DNA of 64,000 bases. It comes from Pseudomonadota bacterium (GTDB lineage: Bacteria > Pseudomonadota > Alphaproteobacteria > Reyranellales > Reyranellaceae). The notes beneath the pieces were generated by a model that had not been told where the DNA came from, searched no databases, and saw nothing but the letters and a program-made list of their open reading frames with translations. Of the stretch, positions 10,195 to 18,887 are shown one piece after another. The stretch covers positions 12,948 to 76,947 of the forward strand of contig JAEWIV010000191.1 of NCBI GenBank assembly GCA_023386865.1. The letters run 5' to 3'. Position numbers and translations under genes: made by a program. Numbering within the stretch: the stretch's first letter is position 1; every line of letters begins with the position of its first letter.

Positions 10195-12084
10195 ATGGCT
10201 GCAATGCAGGGCGGGTTCCTCGCCAACCTCGGGCGGGTTTACGCCATCTACACCGGAGCCTTCATCGGCTTCACCATCGTCATCGGCATCCTGGAATTGC
10301 TGGGCGTGCCAAACCGCATCCTCGGCTACCTTTTCATCTTCCTGACGCTCGGCGTCTACGCGCTGATCGGCTGGCTGGCGCGCACCGCCGAGGTCAGCGA
10401 GTACTATGTCGCCGGACGCGTCGTCCCGGCCTTCTACAACGGCATGGCGACCGGCGCCGACTGGATGAGCGCCGCTTCGTTCATCGGCATGGCCGGCTCG
10501 CTATACTTCGGCGGCTACGGCGGCCTCGCCTTCGTGCTGGGCTGGACCGGCGGCTACGTGCTGGTGGCCATCCTGATGGCGCCGTACCTGCGCAAGTTCG
10601 GCCAGTTCACGGTCCCCGACTTCTTCGGCGCCCGTTATGGCGGCAACACGGCGCGGGCGCTCGCCGTGATCGTGCTGATCACCGCCTCCTTCACCTACGT
10701 GGTGGCGCAGATCGTCGGCGTCGGCATCATCACGGCGCGCTTCCTCAATATCGGCTTCGAGGTCGCCTGCTTCGTCGGCCTGGTCGGCATCCTGCTGTGC
10801 TCGATGCTGGGCGGCATGAAGGCCGTCACCTGGACCCAGGTGGCGCAGTACATCATCCTGATCATCGCCTACCTGATCCCCGTGGTCGTGCTGTCGGCCA
10901 AGGTGACCGGCGTGCCGATCCCGCAGATCATGTACGGGCAGGCGCTCGAGAAGATCGAGGCCTTCGAAAAGACCTTCGGCGTCGCCCAGCCCTATACGTC
11001 GGCCTTCACCGACGCGCAGGGCAAGTACAGCCCGACGGCGATGTGGAACTTCTTCGCGCTGATCCTCTGCCTGATGGTCGGCACGGCGTCGCTGCCGCAC
11101 ATTCTGATGCGCTACTTCACCACGCCGTCGGTCAAGCAGGCGCGCGATTCGGTGGCGTGGTCGCTGTTCTTCATCTTCCTGCTCTACTTCACGGCGCCGG
11201 CCTATGCGGCCTTCGCCAAGCTGGAAGTCTACCAGAACGTGATCGGCCAACCGATCGCCAAGCTGCCGGCATGGGTCGCCTCCTGGGGCAGCATCGGCCT
11301 GGTCGGCGCCTGCGACGCCGCCAACGCCGCCGCCAACTTCGCGCTCTGCAAGGGGGTCGCCGGCAACGGCGACGGCGTTTTGCAGCTCGCCGAGTTCCGG
11401 CTGCACACCGACGCCGTCGTGCTGGCAACGCCGGAGATCGCCGGCCTTCCGTACGTCATCTCCGGCCTGGTCGCCGCCGGCGGCCTGGCCGCCGCGTTGT
11501 CGACCGCGGATGGGCTCCTGCTGGCGATCGCCAACGCGCTCAGCCACGACATCTACTACAAGATGATCGACCCCAACGCCGACACCAAGCGGCGCCTCGT
11601 CATCAGCCGAGTGTTGCTCGGCCTGGTGGCCCTGGTTGCGGCCTATGTCGCGGGCACGTTGGGCGCCGACATCCTGTTCCTGGTGTCGTGGGCCTTCTCC
11701 ATCGCCGCCGCCGGCCTGTTCGCGGGCCTGGTGCTCGGCATCTGGTGGAAGCGGGCCGGCAATGCCGCCGGCATCTGGGGCATCGTCGTCGGTTTCGGCC
11801 TGTGCATGTTCTTCCTGATCGCGACCGAATTCTACGGGCCGTGGGTCAAGGCGAACCTGAGCTGGCTGGGCGATATCAACATCGTCAAGATCCGCGGCCG
11901 CGATGTCGCCTATATCTGGGGCATCAACAACATCTCGGTCGGCATCTTCGGCATCCCGGCGGCGTTCATCGCCATGATCGTCGCCGGCTGGCTGGGCAGG
12001 CCGGCCTCCCTGACCATGCAGGACTTCATCGACTCGATCCGCATTCCCAGCGGATCGGTGCGGAACGTCGAGGCAGCGCATTGA
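10195..12084 (+). CDS. ActP-like sodium:solute symporter (VC_2705 type)
   Basis: The 629-residue inner-membrane carrier has about 13 helices and features of the sodium:solute symporter family, such as GRVVPAFYNGMATGADWMSA in the first third, TFTVPDFFGARYGG-like sequence, and the VISGLVAAGGLAAALSTADG stretch of the sodium-site region. It is longer than E. coli ActP (549) because of an insertion at about 365-425, as in VC_2705-type proteins that pair with a DUF4212 subunit. It probably takes up acetate or another short monocarboxylate with sodium. It lies in an operon with DUF4212 and is followed by a terminator. The acetate assignment rests on family and on the CrbS/CrbR-like genes nearby. Confidence 0.88.
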   Translation: MAAMQGGFLANLGRVYAIYTGAFIGFTIVIGILELLGVPNRILGYLFIFLTLGVYALIGWLARTAEVSEYYVAGRVVPAFYNGMATGADWMSAASFIGMAGSLYFGGYGGLAFVLGWTGGYVLVAILMAPYLRKFGQFTVPDFFGARYGGNTARALAVIVLITASFTYVVAQIVGVGIITARFLNIGFEVACFVGLVGILLCSMLGGMKAVTWTQVAQYIILIIAYLIPVVVLSAKVTGVPIPQIMYGQALEKIEAFEKTFGVAQPYTSAFTDAQGKYSPTAMWNFFALILCLMVGTASLPHILMRYFTTPSVKQARDSVAWSLFFIFLLYFTAPAYAAFAKLEVYQNVIGQPIAKLPAWVASWGSIGLVGACDAANAAANFALCKGVAGNGDGVLQLAEFRLHTDAVVLATPEIAGLPYVISGLVAAGGLAAALSTADGLLLAIANALSHDIYYKMIDPNADTKRRLVISRVLLGLVALVAAYVAGTLGADILFLVSWAFSIAAAGLFAGLVLGIWWKRAGNAAGIWGIVVGFGLCMFFLIATEFYGPWVKANLSWLGDINIVKIRGRDVAYIWGINNISVGIFGIPAAFIAMIVAGWLGRPASLTMQDFIDSIRIPSGSVRNVEAAH

Positions 12085-12108
12085 TCGCCCGGCGGGGCTG
12101 ATCTAGGG

Positions 12109-12142
12109 GAGGGCGGGGCCCGCGGTCCCGCCCTCTTCGTTT
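12109..12142 (+). terminator. Rho-independent terminator after the symporter gene
   Basis: A 12-base stem (GAGGGCGGGGCC / GGTCCCGCCCTC, one G-U pair) with a CGC loop is followed by TTCGTTT. It lies 24 bases after the symporter stop and ends the DUF4212-symporter transcript. Confidence 0.75.
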
Positions 12143-12146
12143 GAGC

Positions 12147-12464
12147 ATGGCACAGCCTGATTTCTTCTGGGGTTACCTGCCCTTCTGGATCGTGAACTAC
12201 GCACTGTCGCTCGTTGCGTGGGCATGCGTCGGGCGATGGGTGCTGTCGTTCTTCATGCCCAGCATGCAGCCGCAGAACTACATCTGGCGGTCCTTCGTGT
12301 GGCTGACGGAGTGGGCGTTGCAGACGGTGCGCTTCCTCACGCCTTCGTCGATCGGCGCGCGCTGGATGCCGCTGGCCGCCGCCTTCTGGATCTTCTGGCT
12401 GCGTACCGGTTTCTATTTCCTGATGGCCGGGGCCGGCTGGACGCCGCGGCTCACCGGAACCTGA
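12147..12464 (+). CDS. Small hypothetical membrane protein
   Basis: The 105-residue protein has two or three hydrophobic helices (about 10-33, PFWIVNYALSLVAWACVG; and about 80-100, FWIFWLRTGFYFLM) and is rich in Trp and Phe. I do not recognise a named family, though the layout recalls small YggT-like proteins. A TTG two codons upstream (12141) is possible but falls in the T-run of the terminator, so the ATG at 12147 is preferred. It starts a compact group of three small membrane-protein genes; the next begins 1 base after its stop. Confidence 0.6.
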   Translation: MAQPDFFWGYLPFWIVNYALSLVAWACVGRWVLSFFMPSMQPQNYIWRSFVWLTEWALQTVRFLTPSSIGARWMPLAAAFWIFWLRTGFYFLMAGAGWTPRLTGT

Positions 12465-12465
12465 G

Positions 12466-12792
12466 ATGCGCCTGCAGCTTTTCGCTCTGGTGCTCGCCAT
12501 CGCCGCGTTCAACGGCATCTTTTCTCCGCTGGTCCACCTCGTCGCGGCATACGGCTTCGTCTGGGCGCCGCCTTGGCTGTCGACCGATCCCAGCATCACC
12601 TTCTATTTCTCCAGCCTGATCCTGGCGACCACGACCCTGCTTGTCTCCGGCATCCCGTCCGCCCTGCTGGAGCAGGCCGTCCCGGCATCGCGCGCGGCGG
12701 CCGGACCCAACCTCGTGTGGGTGCTGATCGCGTTGGTGCTGAGCTTTCCCGCCGTGGTGCGGCTCTTGCTCATCTCGGGGGCGGCGCAATAG
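12466..12792 (+). CDS. Small hypothetical membrane protein
   Basis: The 108-residue protein has three predicted helices: an N-terminal one that could be a signal anchor (LQLFALVLAIAAFNGIF), a central one (FYFSSLILATTTLLVSGIP) and a C-terminal one (LVWVLIALVLSFPAVVRLLLI). No family is recognised. The ATG lies one base after the previous stop and the next gene starts 9 bases after its own stop, so the three are probably co-transcribed. Confidence 0.6.
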   Translation: MRLQLFALVLAIAAFNGIFSPLVHLVAAYGFVWAPPWLSTDPSITFYFSSLILATTTLLVSGIPSALLEQAVPASRAAAGPNLVWVLIALVLSFPAVVRLLLISGAAQ

Positions 12793-12801
12793 GGTCCACT
12801 C

Positions 12802-13167
12802 ATGGACCGGGTGGAATTCCTCGCCGATTTCGTCGTCAAGCGCGGCTGCGCCTTCGCGCTGCTGGCCATCGGCACGGTGATGCTGGGTCTCTCCTATGAT
12901 CTCGTCCTGTGCTTGAAATCGGGCGCCATTCTCGAGGCCCTGCACGGGTCGGTGCTCGGCGTGTTCGCCTACAATGCGCCGCGCTGGAACCACCGCTCGA
13001 CTGAGCTGTGGACCCTGTTGAACAAGGGCGCCGATCTGCCGCCGGACTATCCGCCCGAGTTGCTGCTCGAAGTGCTGCGCAAGACCTACACTCGCTATGC
13101 AGAGTACAGCGCGGCCATAGCATTGGCGCTCAGCGTCGCCGCGCTGGCGGTCTGGATCGTCCGCTGA
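12802..13167 (+). CDS. Small hypothetical membrane protein
   Basis: The 121-residue protein has an N-terminal helix (GCAFALLAIGTVMLGLSYDL), a polar middle (about 50-95) and a C-terminal helix (AAIALALSVAALAVWIV). The two ends anchor a loop with conserved-looking aromatic and proline residues (YNAPRWNH; PPDYPPELLLEVL). No family is recognised. It is the last of three adjacent small membrane-protein genes. Confidence 0.6.
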   Translation: MDRVEFLADFVVKRGCAFALLAIGTVMLGLSYDLVLCLKSGAILEALHGSVLGVFAYNAPRWNHRSTELWTLLNKGADLPPDYPPELLLEVLRKTYTRYAEYSAAIALALSVAALAVWIVR

Positions 13168-13286
13168 AGCGTTCCTGCGACTTTGGTCGAACGACCTTGG
13201 TCCAATTGCACACGCATCGAGCAGAGGCATAAACGGCTCCCAAGTAGATACACGCAACGTGTCGTTCAACCTGGGGAGTAACGCGC

Positions 13287-14957
13287 ATGGCAATGGCAGC
13301 AACGGCCGGACCCGATACGGCACGGCCAATGACCCGGGAGGAGCGGAAGGTCATCATCGCCTCCTCGGTCGGCACCGTCTTCGAATGGTACGACTTCTAC
13401 CTCGCCGGTTCGCTGGCTGCGAACATCAGCGCCACCTTCTTTTCGGGCGTCAACCCGACCGCGGCCTTCATCTTCACCCTGCTGGGCTTCGCCGCGGGCT
13501 TCGCTGTCCGCCCCTTCGGCGCGCTGGTTTTCGGCAGCCTGGGGGACCTGATCGGCCGCAAGTACACCTTTCTCGTGACGATGACCCTGATGGGCATCGC
13601 GACCTTCGTCGTCGGCCTGCTGCCCGGCTACGCCTCGATCGGCATCGCCGCTCCGGTGCTGTTCATCGCCTGCCGCCTGTTGCAGGGCCTGGCGCTGGGT
13701 GGCGAGTATGGCGGCGCGGCGACCTACGTCGCCGAGCATGCGCCGCAGCATCGCCGTGGCTTCTACACCTCGTGGATCCAGACGACGGCGACGGTCGGCC
13801 TGTTCCTGTCGCTGCTCGTCATCCTGGTGCTGCGTTTCGCGATGACGCCCGAGCAGTTCGCGGCCTGGGGCTGGCGCGTGCCGTTCCTGCTGTCGATCAT
13901 CCTGCTCGGCGTGTCGATCTGGATCCGGCTGCAGCTCGAGGAGTCGCCCGCCTTCGCCCGCATCAAGGCCGAGGGCAAGAGCTCCAAGACGCCGCTGCGC
14001 GAGGCTTTCGGCAAGTGGGAGAACGCCAAGATCGCGGTCTTCGCCCTGCTCGGCGGCACCGCCGGACAGGCCGTGGTGTGGTACACGGGCCAGTTCTATG
14101 CCCTGTTCTTCCTCACCCAGACGCTGAAGCTCGATGCGACGACCTCCAACATCGTGATCGCCGCGGCGCTCGCGATCGGCACGCCGTTCTTCGTCTTCTT
14201 CGGCTGGCTGTCGGACAAGGTCGGTCGCAAGCCGATCATCCTGGCGGGCTGCCTGCTGGCGGTCGTGACCTACTTCCCGCTGTTCAAGGCGCTCACCAAC
14301 GCCGTGAACCCGCAGCTCGAGATGGCGCTGGAGAAGTCGCCGGTGACGGTGATCGCCGATCCCAACGAGTGCTCGTTCCAGTTCAATCCGACGGGCACGG
14401 CGAGCTTCACCACCTCGTGCGACATCGCCAAGTCGTTCCTCGCGCGCAACGCGGTGAACTACCACAACGAGACCGCGCCGCCGGGCTCGCCGGCGCAGAT
14501 CAAGATCGGCGACAAGGTCATCACCTCGTTCGACAAGGTCAAGGCCGGCGCCCAAGGCGCCGCGCAGGAGAAGGCCTTCAACGACCAGGCCACGGCGGCG
14601 ATCCGCGCCGCCGGCTATCCGGCTGCGGCCGACAAGGCGAAGATGAACATGCCGATGGTGATCGGCATCCTGACCATCCTCGTGATCTACGTGACGATGG
14701 TGTACGGCCCGATTGCGGCCATGCTGGTCGAGCTGTTCCCGACCCGCATCCGCTATTCCGGCATGTCGCTGCCCTACCACATCGGCAACGGCTGGTTCGG
14801 TGGCTTCCTGCCGCCCACCGCCTTCGCCATCGTGGCGGCTACCGGCGACATCTACTCCGGCCTCTGGTATCCGATCGTGGTGGCGGCGATGACCTTCATC
14901 ATCGGCCTGCTGTTCGTGCCCGAGACCAAGGACCGCAACATCTACCAGCACGACTGA
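13287..14957 (+). CDS. MFS transporter of the metabolite:H+ symporter (MHS) type
   Basis: The 556-residue inner-membrane carrier has the MHS hallmark FEWYDFYLAGSLA in the first helix, GDLIGRKYTF in loop 2-3 and the paired motif SDKVGRKP in the second half. Relatives include ProP, KgtP and ShiA. It is about 110 residues longer than these because of a hydrophilic insertion at about 345-455, rich in Ala, Lys and Asn with two Cys. A GGGGAG ribosome site precedes the ATG. The gene is monocistronic, with a strong terminator at 14986-15018. Substrate cannot be set from sequence; organic acids or osmolytes are usual for the family. Confidence 0.85.
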   Translation: MAMAATAGPDTARPMTREERKVIIASSVGTVFEWYDFYLAGSLAANISATFFSGVNPTAAFIFTLLGFAAGFAVRPFGALVFGSLGDLIGRKYTFLVTMTLMGIATFVVGLLPGYASIGIAAPVLFIACRLLQGLALGGEYGGAATYVAEHAPQHRRGFYTSWIQTTATVGLFLSLLVILVLRFAMTPEQFAAWGWRVPFLLSIILLGVSIWIRLQLEESPAFARIKAEGKSSKTPLREAFGKWENAKIAVFALLGGTAGQAVVWYTGQFYALFFLTQTLKLDATTSNIVIAAALAIGTPFFVFFGWLSDKVGRKPIILAGCLLAVVTYFPLFKALTNAVNPQLEMALEKSPVTVIADPNECSFQFNPTGTASFTTSCDIAKSFLARNAVNYHNETAPPGSPAQIKIGDKVITSFDKVKAGAQGAAQEKAFNDQATAAIRAAGYPAAADKAKMNMPMVIGILTILVIYVTMVYGPIAAMLVELFPTRIRYSGMSLPYHIGNGWFGGFLPPTAFAIVAATGDIYSGLWYPIVVAAMTFIIGLLFVPETKDRNIYQHD

Positions 14958-14985
14958 CGATTCGGTCGTCCCGACGTGCCTCGAG

Positions 14986-15018
14986 CCGGCGGTCCGCAAG
15001 GGCCGCCGGTTTCTTTTT
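14986..15018 (+). terminator. Rho-independent terminator
   Basis: A 10-base stem CCGGCGGTCC / GGGCCGCCGG (one G-U pair) with a GCAA tetraloop is followed by TTTCTTTTT. It is the clearest terminator in the window and ends the MHS transporter transcript. Confidence 0.9.
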
Positions 15019-15128
15019 GTCGATATCCCGCTCCACCAAGCTTGTCATCGCGAACGAAGCGAGGGACGTTTCGGGCCACACGAGAGGTCCCGCGGCCGCG
15101 GGGCGACGACAATTCGCAAGGACCCGCC

Positions 15129-15659
15129 ATGAACCTCGACGCCATCGCCATCGGCCACGATCCACCCGAGGACGTGAACACCGTCATCGAGGTGCCGATC
15201 GGCGGCGAGCCCGTGAAATACGAGATGGACAAGGCGGCGGGCACGCTGGTGGTCGACCGCTTCCTCTACACGCCCATGCGCTACCCGGGCAATTACGGCT
15301 TCGTGCCGCATACGCTCTCGGACGACGGCGATCCGATCGACGTTCTGGTCGCGAACACGCGGCCCATCATTCCGGGGGCCGTGATGAATGTGCGGCCGAT
15401 CGGGGTGCTGCGCATGGAGGACGACGGCGGCGGCGACGAGAAGATCATCGCGGTGCCTTCGTCGCGCATCACCCAGCGCTACGTCAACGTGAAGACGCAC
15501 ACCGACCTGCCCGAGATCACGCGTCACCAGATCGAGCACTTCTTCATCCACTACAAGGACCTCGAACCCGGCAAGTGGGTGAAGCTCCTGGGCTGGGGCG
15601 ATGTCACGGAAGCCCGCCGCCTCATCGCCGAGGCAATCGCGCGCGCCCGCCGGTCGTGA
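15129..15659 (+). CDS. ppa: Inorganic pyrophosphatase (family I)
   Basis: The 176-residue cytosolic enzyme hydrolyses pyrophosphate to phosphate. It shows the family I signature: [15 protein letters not shown] at the start, [32 protein letters not shown] with the metal-binding aspartates (D-x-DPID-x-L), and [10 protein letters not shown] near the end. Its length matches E. coli Ppa (175). The ATG at 15129 follows AAGGACC. It stands between a terminator and a dehydrogenase gene. The assignment is secure. Confidence 0.95.
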   Translation: MNLDAIAIGHDPPEDVNTVIEVPIGGEPVKYEMDKAAGTLVVDRFLYTPMRYPGNYGFVPHTLSDDGDPIDVLVANTRPIIPGAVMNVRPIGVLRMEDDGGGDEKIIAVPSSRITQRYVNVKTHTDLPEITRHQIEHFFIHYKDLEPGKWVKLLGWGDVTEARRLIAEAIARARRS

Positions 15660-15696
15660 CACTGGGCGCGCCGGCAGACGAACGAAGGATGCTTCG

Positions 15697-16671
15697 ATGA
15701 AGGTCGCTTTTGCCGGGTTCTTTGCCATCAGGCTCGCTGATCTGGTGCGCGCTCACCTGTCGATCCCTTGCGAGGTGGTCGAGGGCGACGAGGCGGCGAT
15801 CCTGCCGCGCTTGGCCGAGGTGGACGTTCTCGTCTCGATGGGTTTTACCCGGCCGATGGCCGAGGCGGCGCCACGCCTCAGGCTGGTGCAGGTGCCGGGC
15901 GCGGGGCTCGACCGCATCGATCGCAGCGTGCTGCGGCCGGGCCTGCGGCTCGCCAACGCCTACGGCCATGAGGCGGGCATCGCCGAGTACATCATGGGCG
16001 CGATGCTGTCGCTCACCCGGTCGTTCGGCAGTCTCGACGCCAGCCTGCGAAAGGGGCGATGGGACAGCCAGTGGGCGATCGGCACGCCCATGCCGCCGCC
16101 GGCCCGGGAGCTTGCCGGCAAGACGCTGGGCATTCTGGGCTTCGGGCATATCGGCGAGGCGCTCGCCCGGCGGGCCGCGGCCTTCGACATGCAAGTCTGC
16201 GCCGTTCGGCGCCAGGCCCAGCAGGACGCGCCGCCGGCCGTCTCCTTCATCGGCGGCCCCGATCGGCTCGACGAGGTCCTGCGACGAGCCGACTATCTCG
16301 CCGTCACGCTGTCGCTCTCGCCCGAGACGCGCAACCTCCTGGATGATCGCCGATTGAGCCTGATGAAGCCCTCTGCCTACCTGATCAACGTCGCGCGAGC
16401 GGAGATCATCGACGAGCGCGCGCTCTACCAGGCGCTGAGCGGCGGCAGGCTGGCCGGCGGCGCCCTCGATGTCTGGTATCGCTATCCCACGACGCCCGGA
16501 CCGACCCTGCCCGCCACCCAGCCGTTCCACGAGCTTGCCAACGTGATCCTGACCCCGCACGTCTCGGGCTGGACCGAGGGCATGCTCGAGGCGAGGGCGA
16601 AGCTGATAGCGTCCAACATCGAGCGCACGGCGCGCGGCGAGCGGCCGCTGAACGAGATCTGCTCGCAGTGA
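15697..16671 (+). CDS. D-2-hydroxyacid dehydrogenase family protein
   Basis: The 324-residue NAD(P)-dependent enzyme has the Rossmann motif GKTLGILGFGHIGEALARR (about 143-161). It also has the family's catalytic residues: Arg in LINVARAEIIDE, a Glu/Asp region in GGALDVW, and the catalytic His in LTPHVSGWTEG. Relatives reduce 2-keto acids or glyoxylate, or oxidise D-hydroxy acids. Its stop overlaps the start of an MFS carrier (GTGA), suggesting that the two handle the same hydroxy or keto acid. The start at 15697 follows a GAAGGA site. Exact substrate is unknown. Confidence 0.87.
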   Translation: MKVAFAGFFAIRLADLVRAHLSIPCEVVEGDEAAILPRLAEVDVLVSMGFTRPMAEAAPRLRLVQVPGAGLDRIDRSVLRPGLRLANAYGHEAGIAEYIMGAMLSLTRSFGSLDASLRKGRWDSQWAIGTPMPPPARELAGKTLGILGFGHIGEALARRAAAFDMQVCAVRRQAQQDAPPAVSFIGGPDRLDEVLRRADYLAVTLSLSPETRNLLDDRRLSLMKPSAYLINVARAEIIDERALYQALSGGRLAGGALDVWYRYPTTPGPTLPATQPFHELANVILTPHVSGWTEGMLEARAKLIASNIERTARGERPLNEICSQ

Positions 16672-17954
16672 GCAGCTGGCAGCGGCGCCTGCCGTTCTAC
16701 TATGGCTGGCTGATCATCGGCATCGCCTTCGTGACCATGGCCATTGCCGTTACGGCGCGCACGTCCTTCTCGCTGCTCCTGCCGCCGCTGATCAGCGAGT
16801 TCGGCTGGGATCGCGGGCTTGCCGCCGGCGCCTTCTCCTTCGGCTTCCTCGTGTCGGCGGTTCTGGGCCCGATCGTCGGCCGCGTCATGGATCGCAAGGG
16901 CCCGCGCATCGTGATCGAAACTGGTGTGGTCATGGTGGCCACCGGCCTTCTGCTCGCGACCGTCATCGCCAACCCCTGGCAGTTCTACGCCACGCTCGGC
17001 GTGATGGTGGGGGCGGGCGCCAACCTCATGACCTTCACCGCCCATTCGCAGTTCCTGCCGCACTGGTTCGTCCGCTGGCGGGCGCTCGCCATCAGCATCG
17101 CCTTCTCCGGCGTCGGCGTCGGCGCCATCGTGCTGCTGCCCTGGCTGCAGACGATCATCGAGCGCGAGGGCTGGCGACAGGCGTGCTGGGTCATGGGCCT
17201 GCTAATCCTGCTCGTCCTGGGGCCGCTCAATCTCTTCGTCCGGCGCCGGCCACAGGATATCGGCTTGTTGCCCGACGGCGAATCGCACGCCGCCGCGGCG
17301 ATGCCACGGCCGCCGTCGAACGTCGTCGACCGCGCCTGGGCATCGGTGGAATGGACGTTGGTGCGGGCAATCCGGACAGGGCGTTTTTGGTGGATCGCGC
17401 TCGGCTATTCCTGCGCGCTGTTCGCCTGGTACGCCGTCCAGGTGCACCAGACCAAGTACCTGATCGAGATCGGCTTCTCGCCGATCGTCGCGGCGTGGGC
17501 CTTGGGCATGGTGAGCGTCGTGGGCATTCCCGGGCAGATCGGGCTCGGCGCCCTGTCCGACCGAATCGGTCGCGAATGGATCTGGGCGGCCGGCTGCGCG
17601 GGCTTTGCCATCTGCTATGTCTGCCTGATCGCGCTGGAACGCTCGCCATCGCCGGTGCTGTTGTGGCTGATGGTGATCGCGCAGGGCTCGCTCGGGTACG
17701 CCCTGACCTCGGTGATGGGCCCGATCGTGGCCGAGATCTTCGAAGGACCCCACTACGGCTCGATCTTCGGCATGCTCACGGTCGCGCTGATCGGCGGCGG
17801 CGCGGCCGGCCCTTGGCTCACGGGCGTCATCCATGACATGACCGGCAGCTACCAGCCCGCCTTCATCCTCGCCATCGCCTGCTGCGCGGTATCGGCGATG
17901 GCGATCTGGATCGCCGCTCCACGCAAGGTGCGTTTGGTGCCCGGCCGCCTGTAG
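16668..17954 (+). CDS. MFS transporter, monocarboxylate/oxalate-formate type
   Basis: The 428-residue carrier has 12 predicted helices. It has the loop 2-3 motif GRVMDRKGPR, and the start FYYGWLIIGIAFVTMAI resembles monocarboxylate and oxalate/formate antiporter-type MFS proteins. The GTG start overlaps the dehydrogenase stop by 4 bases, so they are translationally coupled. It is likely to import a 2-hydroxy or 2-keto acid for the dehydrogenase; this is inference from pairing. Confidence 0.82.
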   Translation: MSSWQRRLPFYYGWLIIGIAFVTMAIAVTARTSFSLLLPPLISEFGWDRGLAAGAFSFGFLVSAVLGPIVGRVMDRKGPRIVIETGVVMVATGLLLATVIANPWQFYATLGVMVGAGANLMTFTAHSQFLPHWFVRWRALAISIAFSGVGVGAIVLLPWLQTIIEREGWRQACWVMGLLILLVLGPLNLFVRRRPQDIGLLPDGESHAAAAMPRPPSNVVDRAWASVEWTLVRAIRTGRFWWIALGYSCALFAWYAVQVHQTKYLIEIGFSPIVAAWALGMVSVVGIPGQIGLGALSDRIGREWIWAAGCAGFAICYVCLIALERSPSPVLLWLMVIAQGSLGYALTSVMGPIVAEIFEGPHYGSIFGMLTVALIGGGAAGPWLTGVIHDMTGSYQPAFILAIACCAVSAMAIWIAAPRKVRLVPGRL

Positions 17955-17978
17955 CCGACGGCCGGTCCTGTCGGCGAT

Positions 17979-18003
17979 TTGGCGGAGGTCCGCGCTCCGC
18001 CAA
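17979..18003. repeat. Intergenic hairpin with shared GGAGGTCCGCGCTCCG core
   Basis: Perfect 9-base arms (TTGGCGGAG / CTCCGCCAA) with a 7-base loop lie between the MFS gene and the amidotransferase gene. The 16 bases GGAGGTCCGCGCTCCG (17984-17999) recur exactly at 63175-63190. There is no T-run, so it is a dispersed palindrome rather than a typical terminator. Confidence 0.6.
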
Positions 18004-18019
18004 GTGCTATCGTGCTGCC

Positions 18020-18853
18020 ATGTGTGAGCTGTTTTGCCTTTCCAGCAGGCGCCCGACGCGCACGACCTTCTCGCTTCGCCACTTCGCGGCCCACGGCGCG
18101 CCCAGCACGCGCAACATCGATGGCTGGGGAGTGGCGTTTCATGACGGTCGCGACGCGCGTCTCTACAAGGAGCCCGAACCGGCAGGGGACAGCCCGCTGC
18201 TCGGGTTCATCGAGGGCCATCTTCACCCCACGCACCTCCTGATCTCACATATTCGTCGCGCCACCGTCGGCGGCAACAGCCTGGCCAACACTCAGCCGTT
18301 CGTGCGCGAGCTGGGCGGCCGCGTTCATCTCTTCGCGCACAACGGTGGCTTCAACGGTATCGAGGCCCTGTTCGCCAGGTCGGTGCATCGCTTCCATCCG
18401 GTCGGTGAGACCGATTCGGAGAAGGGCTTCTGTCTGCTGCTCGATCGCCTGCTCAAGATCTGGGAAGGGGCCATGCCGCCGCCGCTCGCGGCCCGGCTCG
18501 CCCTCATCGAGGCCTTCGCTGCAGAGATGCGTCCTCTGGGGGTCGCCAATTTCCTCTACAGCGATGGCGAGTTCGTCTTCGGCCACGGCCATCGCCGCAC
18601 CCAGGCCGACGGCATCGTGGCACCGCCCGGCCTGTGGGTGCGCCACCGCCGCCGTCGCGGCAGCCACGCCGCAGCCATCGTGCCGCCCGCGGCTTCGGGC
18701 GTGACCGTCCATGCCGACGAGCACGCGATCGATGGTGTCCAGGAAATGACGCTGCTCGCCAGCGTGCCCGTTACGGGCGGACACTGGTCGCCATTGGCCG
18801 AAGGCGAAGTCGTCGTCGTCTCGGCCGGCGAACTCGTCGAGGAAGCCGGCTAG
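18020..18853 (+). CDS. Class II glutamine amidotransferase (YafJ/EgtC-like)
   Basis: The 277-residue protein begins MCELFC, so Cys2 is the N-terminal nucleophile after Met removal. It also has NIDGWGVAFHDG, SHIRRATVGGNSLANTQPF and FAHNGGFNG, the glutaminase signature positions of the class II Ntn-hydrolase fold. There is no synthase domain, as in YafJ and EgtC, which hydrolyse gamma-glutamyl amides. The substrate is unknown; no ergothioneine genes are nearby. The ATG must be at 18020 to expose Cys2. Confidence 0.87.
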   Translation: MCELFCLSSRRPTRTTFSLRHFAAHGAPSTRNIDGWGVAFHDGRDARLYKEPEPAGDSPLLGFIEGHLHPTHLLISHIRRATVGGNSLANTQPFVRELGGRVHLFAHNGGFNGIEALFARSVHRFHPVGETDSEKGFCLLLDRLLKIWEGAMPPPLAARLALIEAFAAEMRPLGVANFLYSDGEFVFGHGHRRTQADGIVAPPGLWVRHRRRRGSHAAAIVPPAASGVTVHADEHAIDGVQEMTLLASVPVTGGHWSPLAEGEVVVVSAGELVEEAG

Positions 18854-18887
18854 CCGCCGTTTGTCGACATTTTCCGGAGATCAACCC

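Noticed and set aside
10501..12081. Long minus-strand frame opposite the ActP-like symporter
   Set aside because: Composition is Asp/Gln/His/Arg-rich and lacks structure; the membrane-protein frame on the plus strand is convincing.
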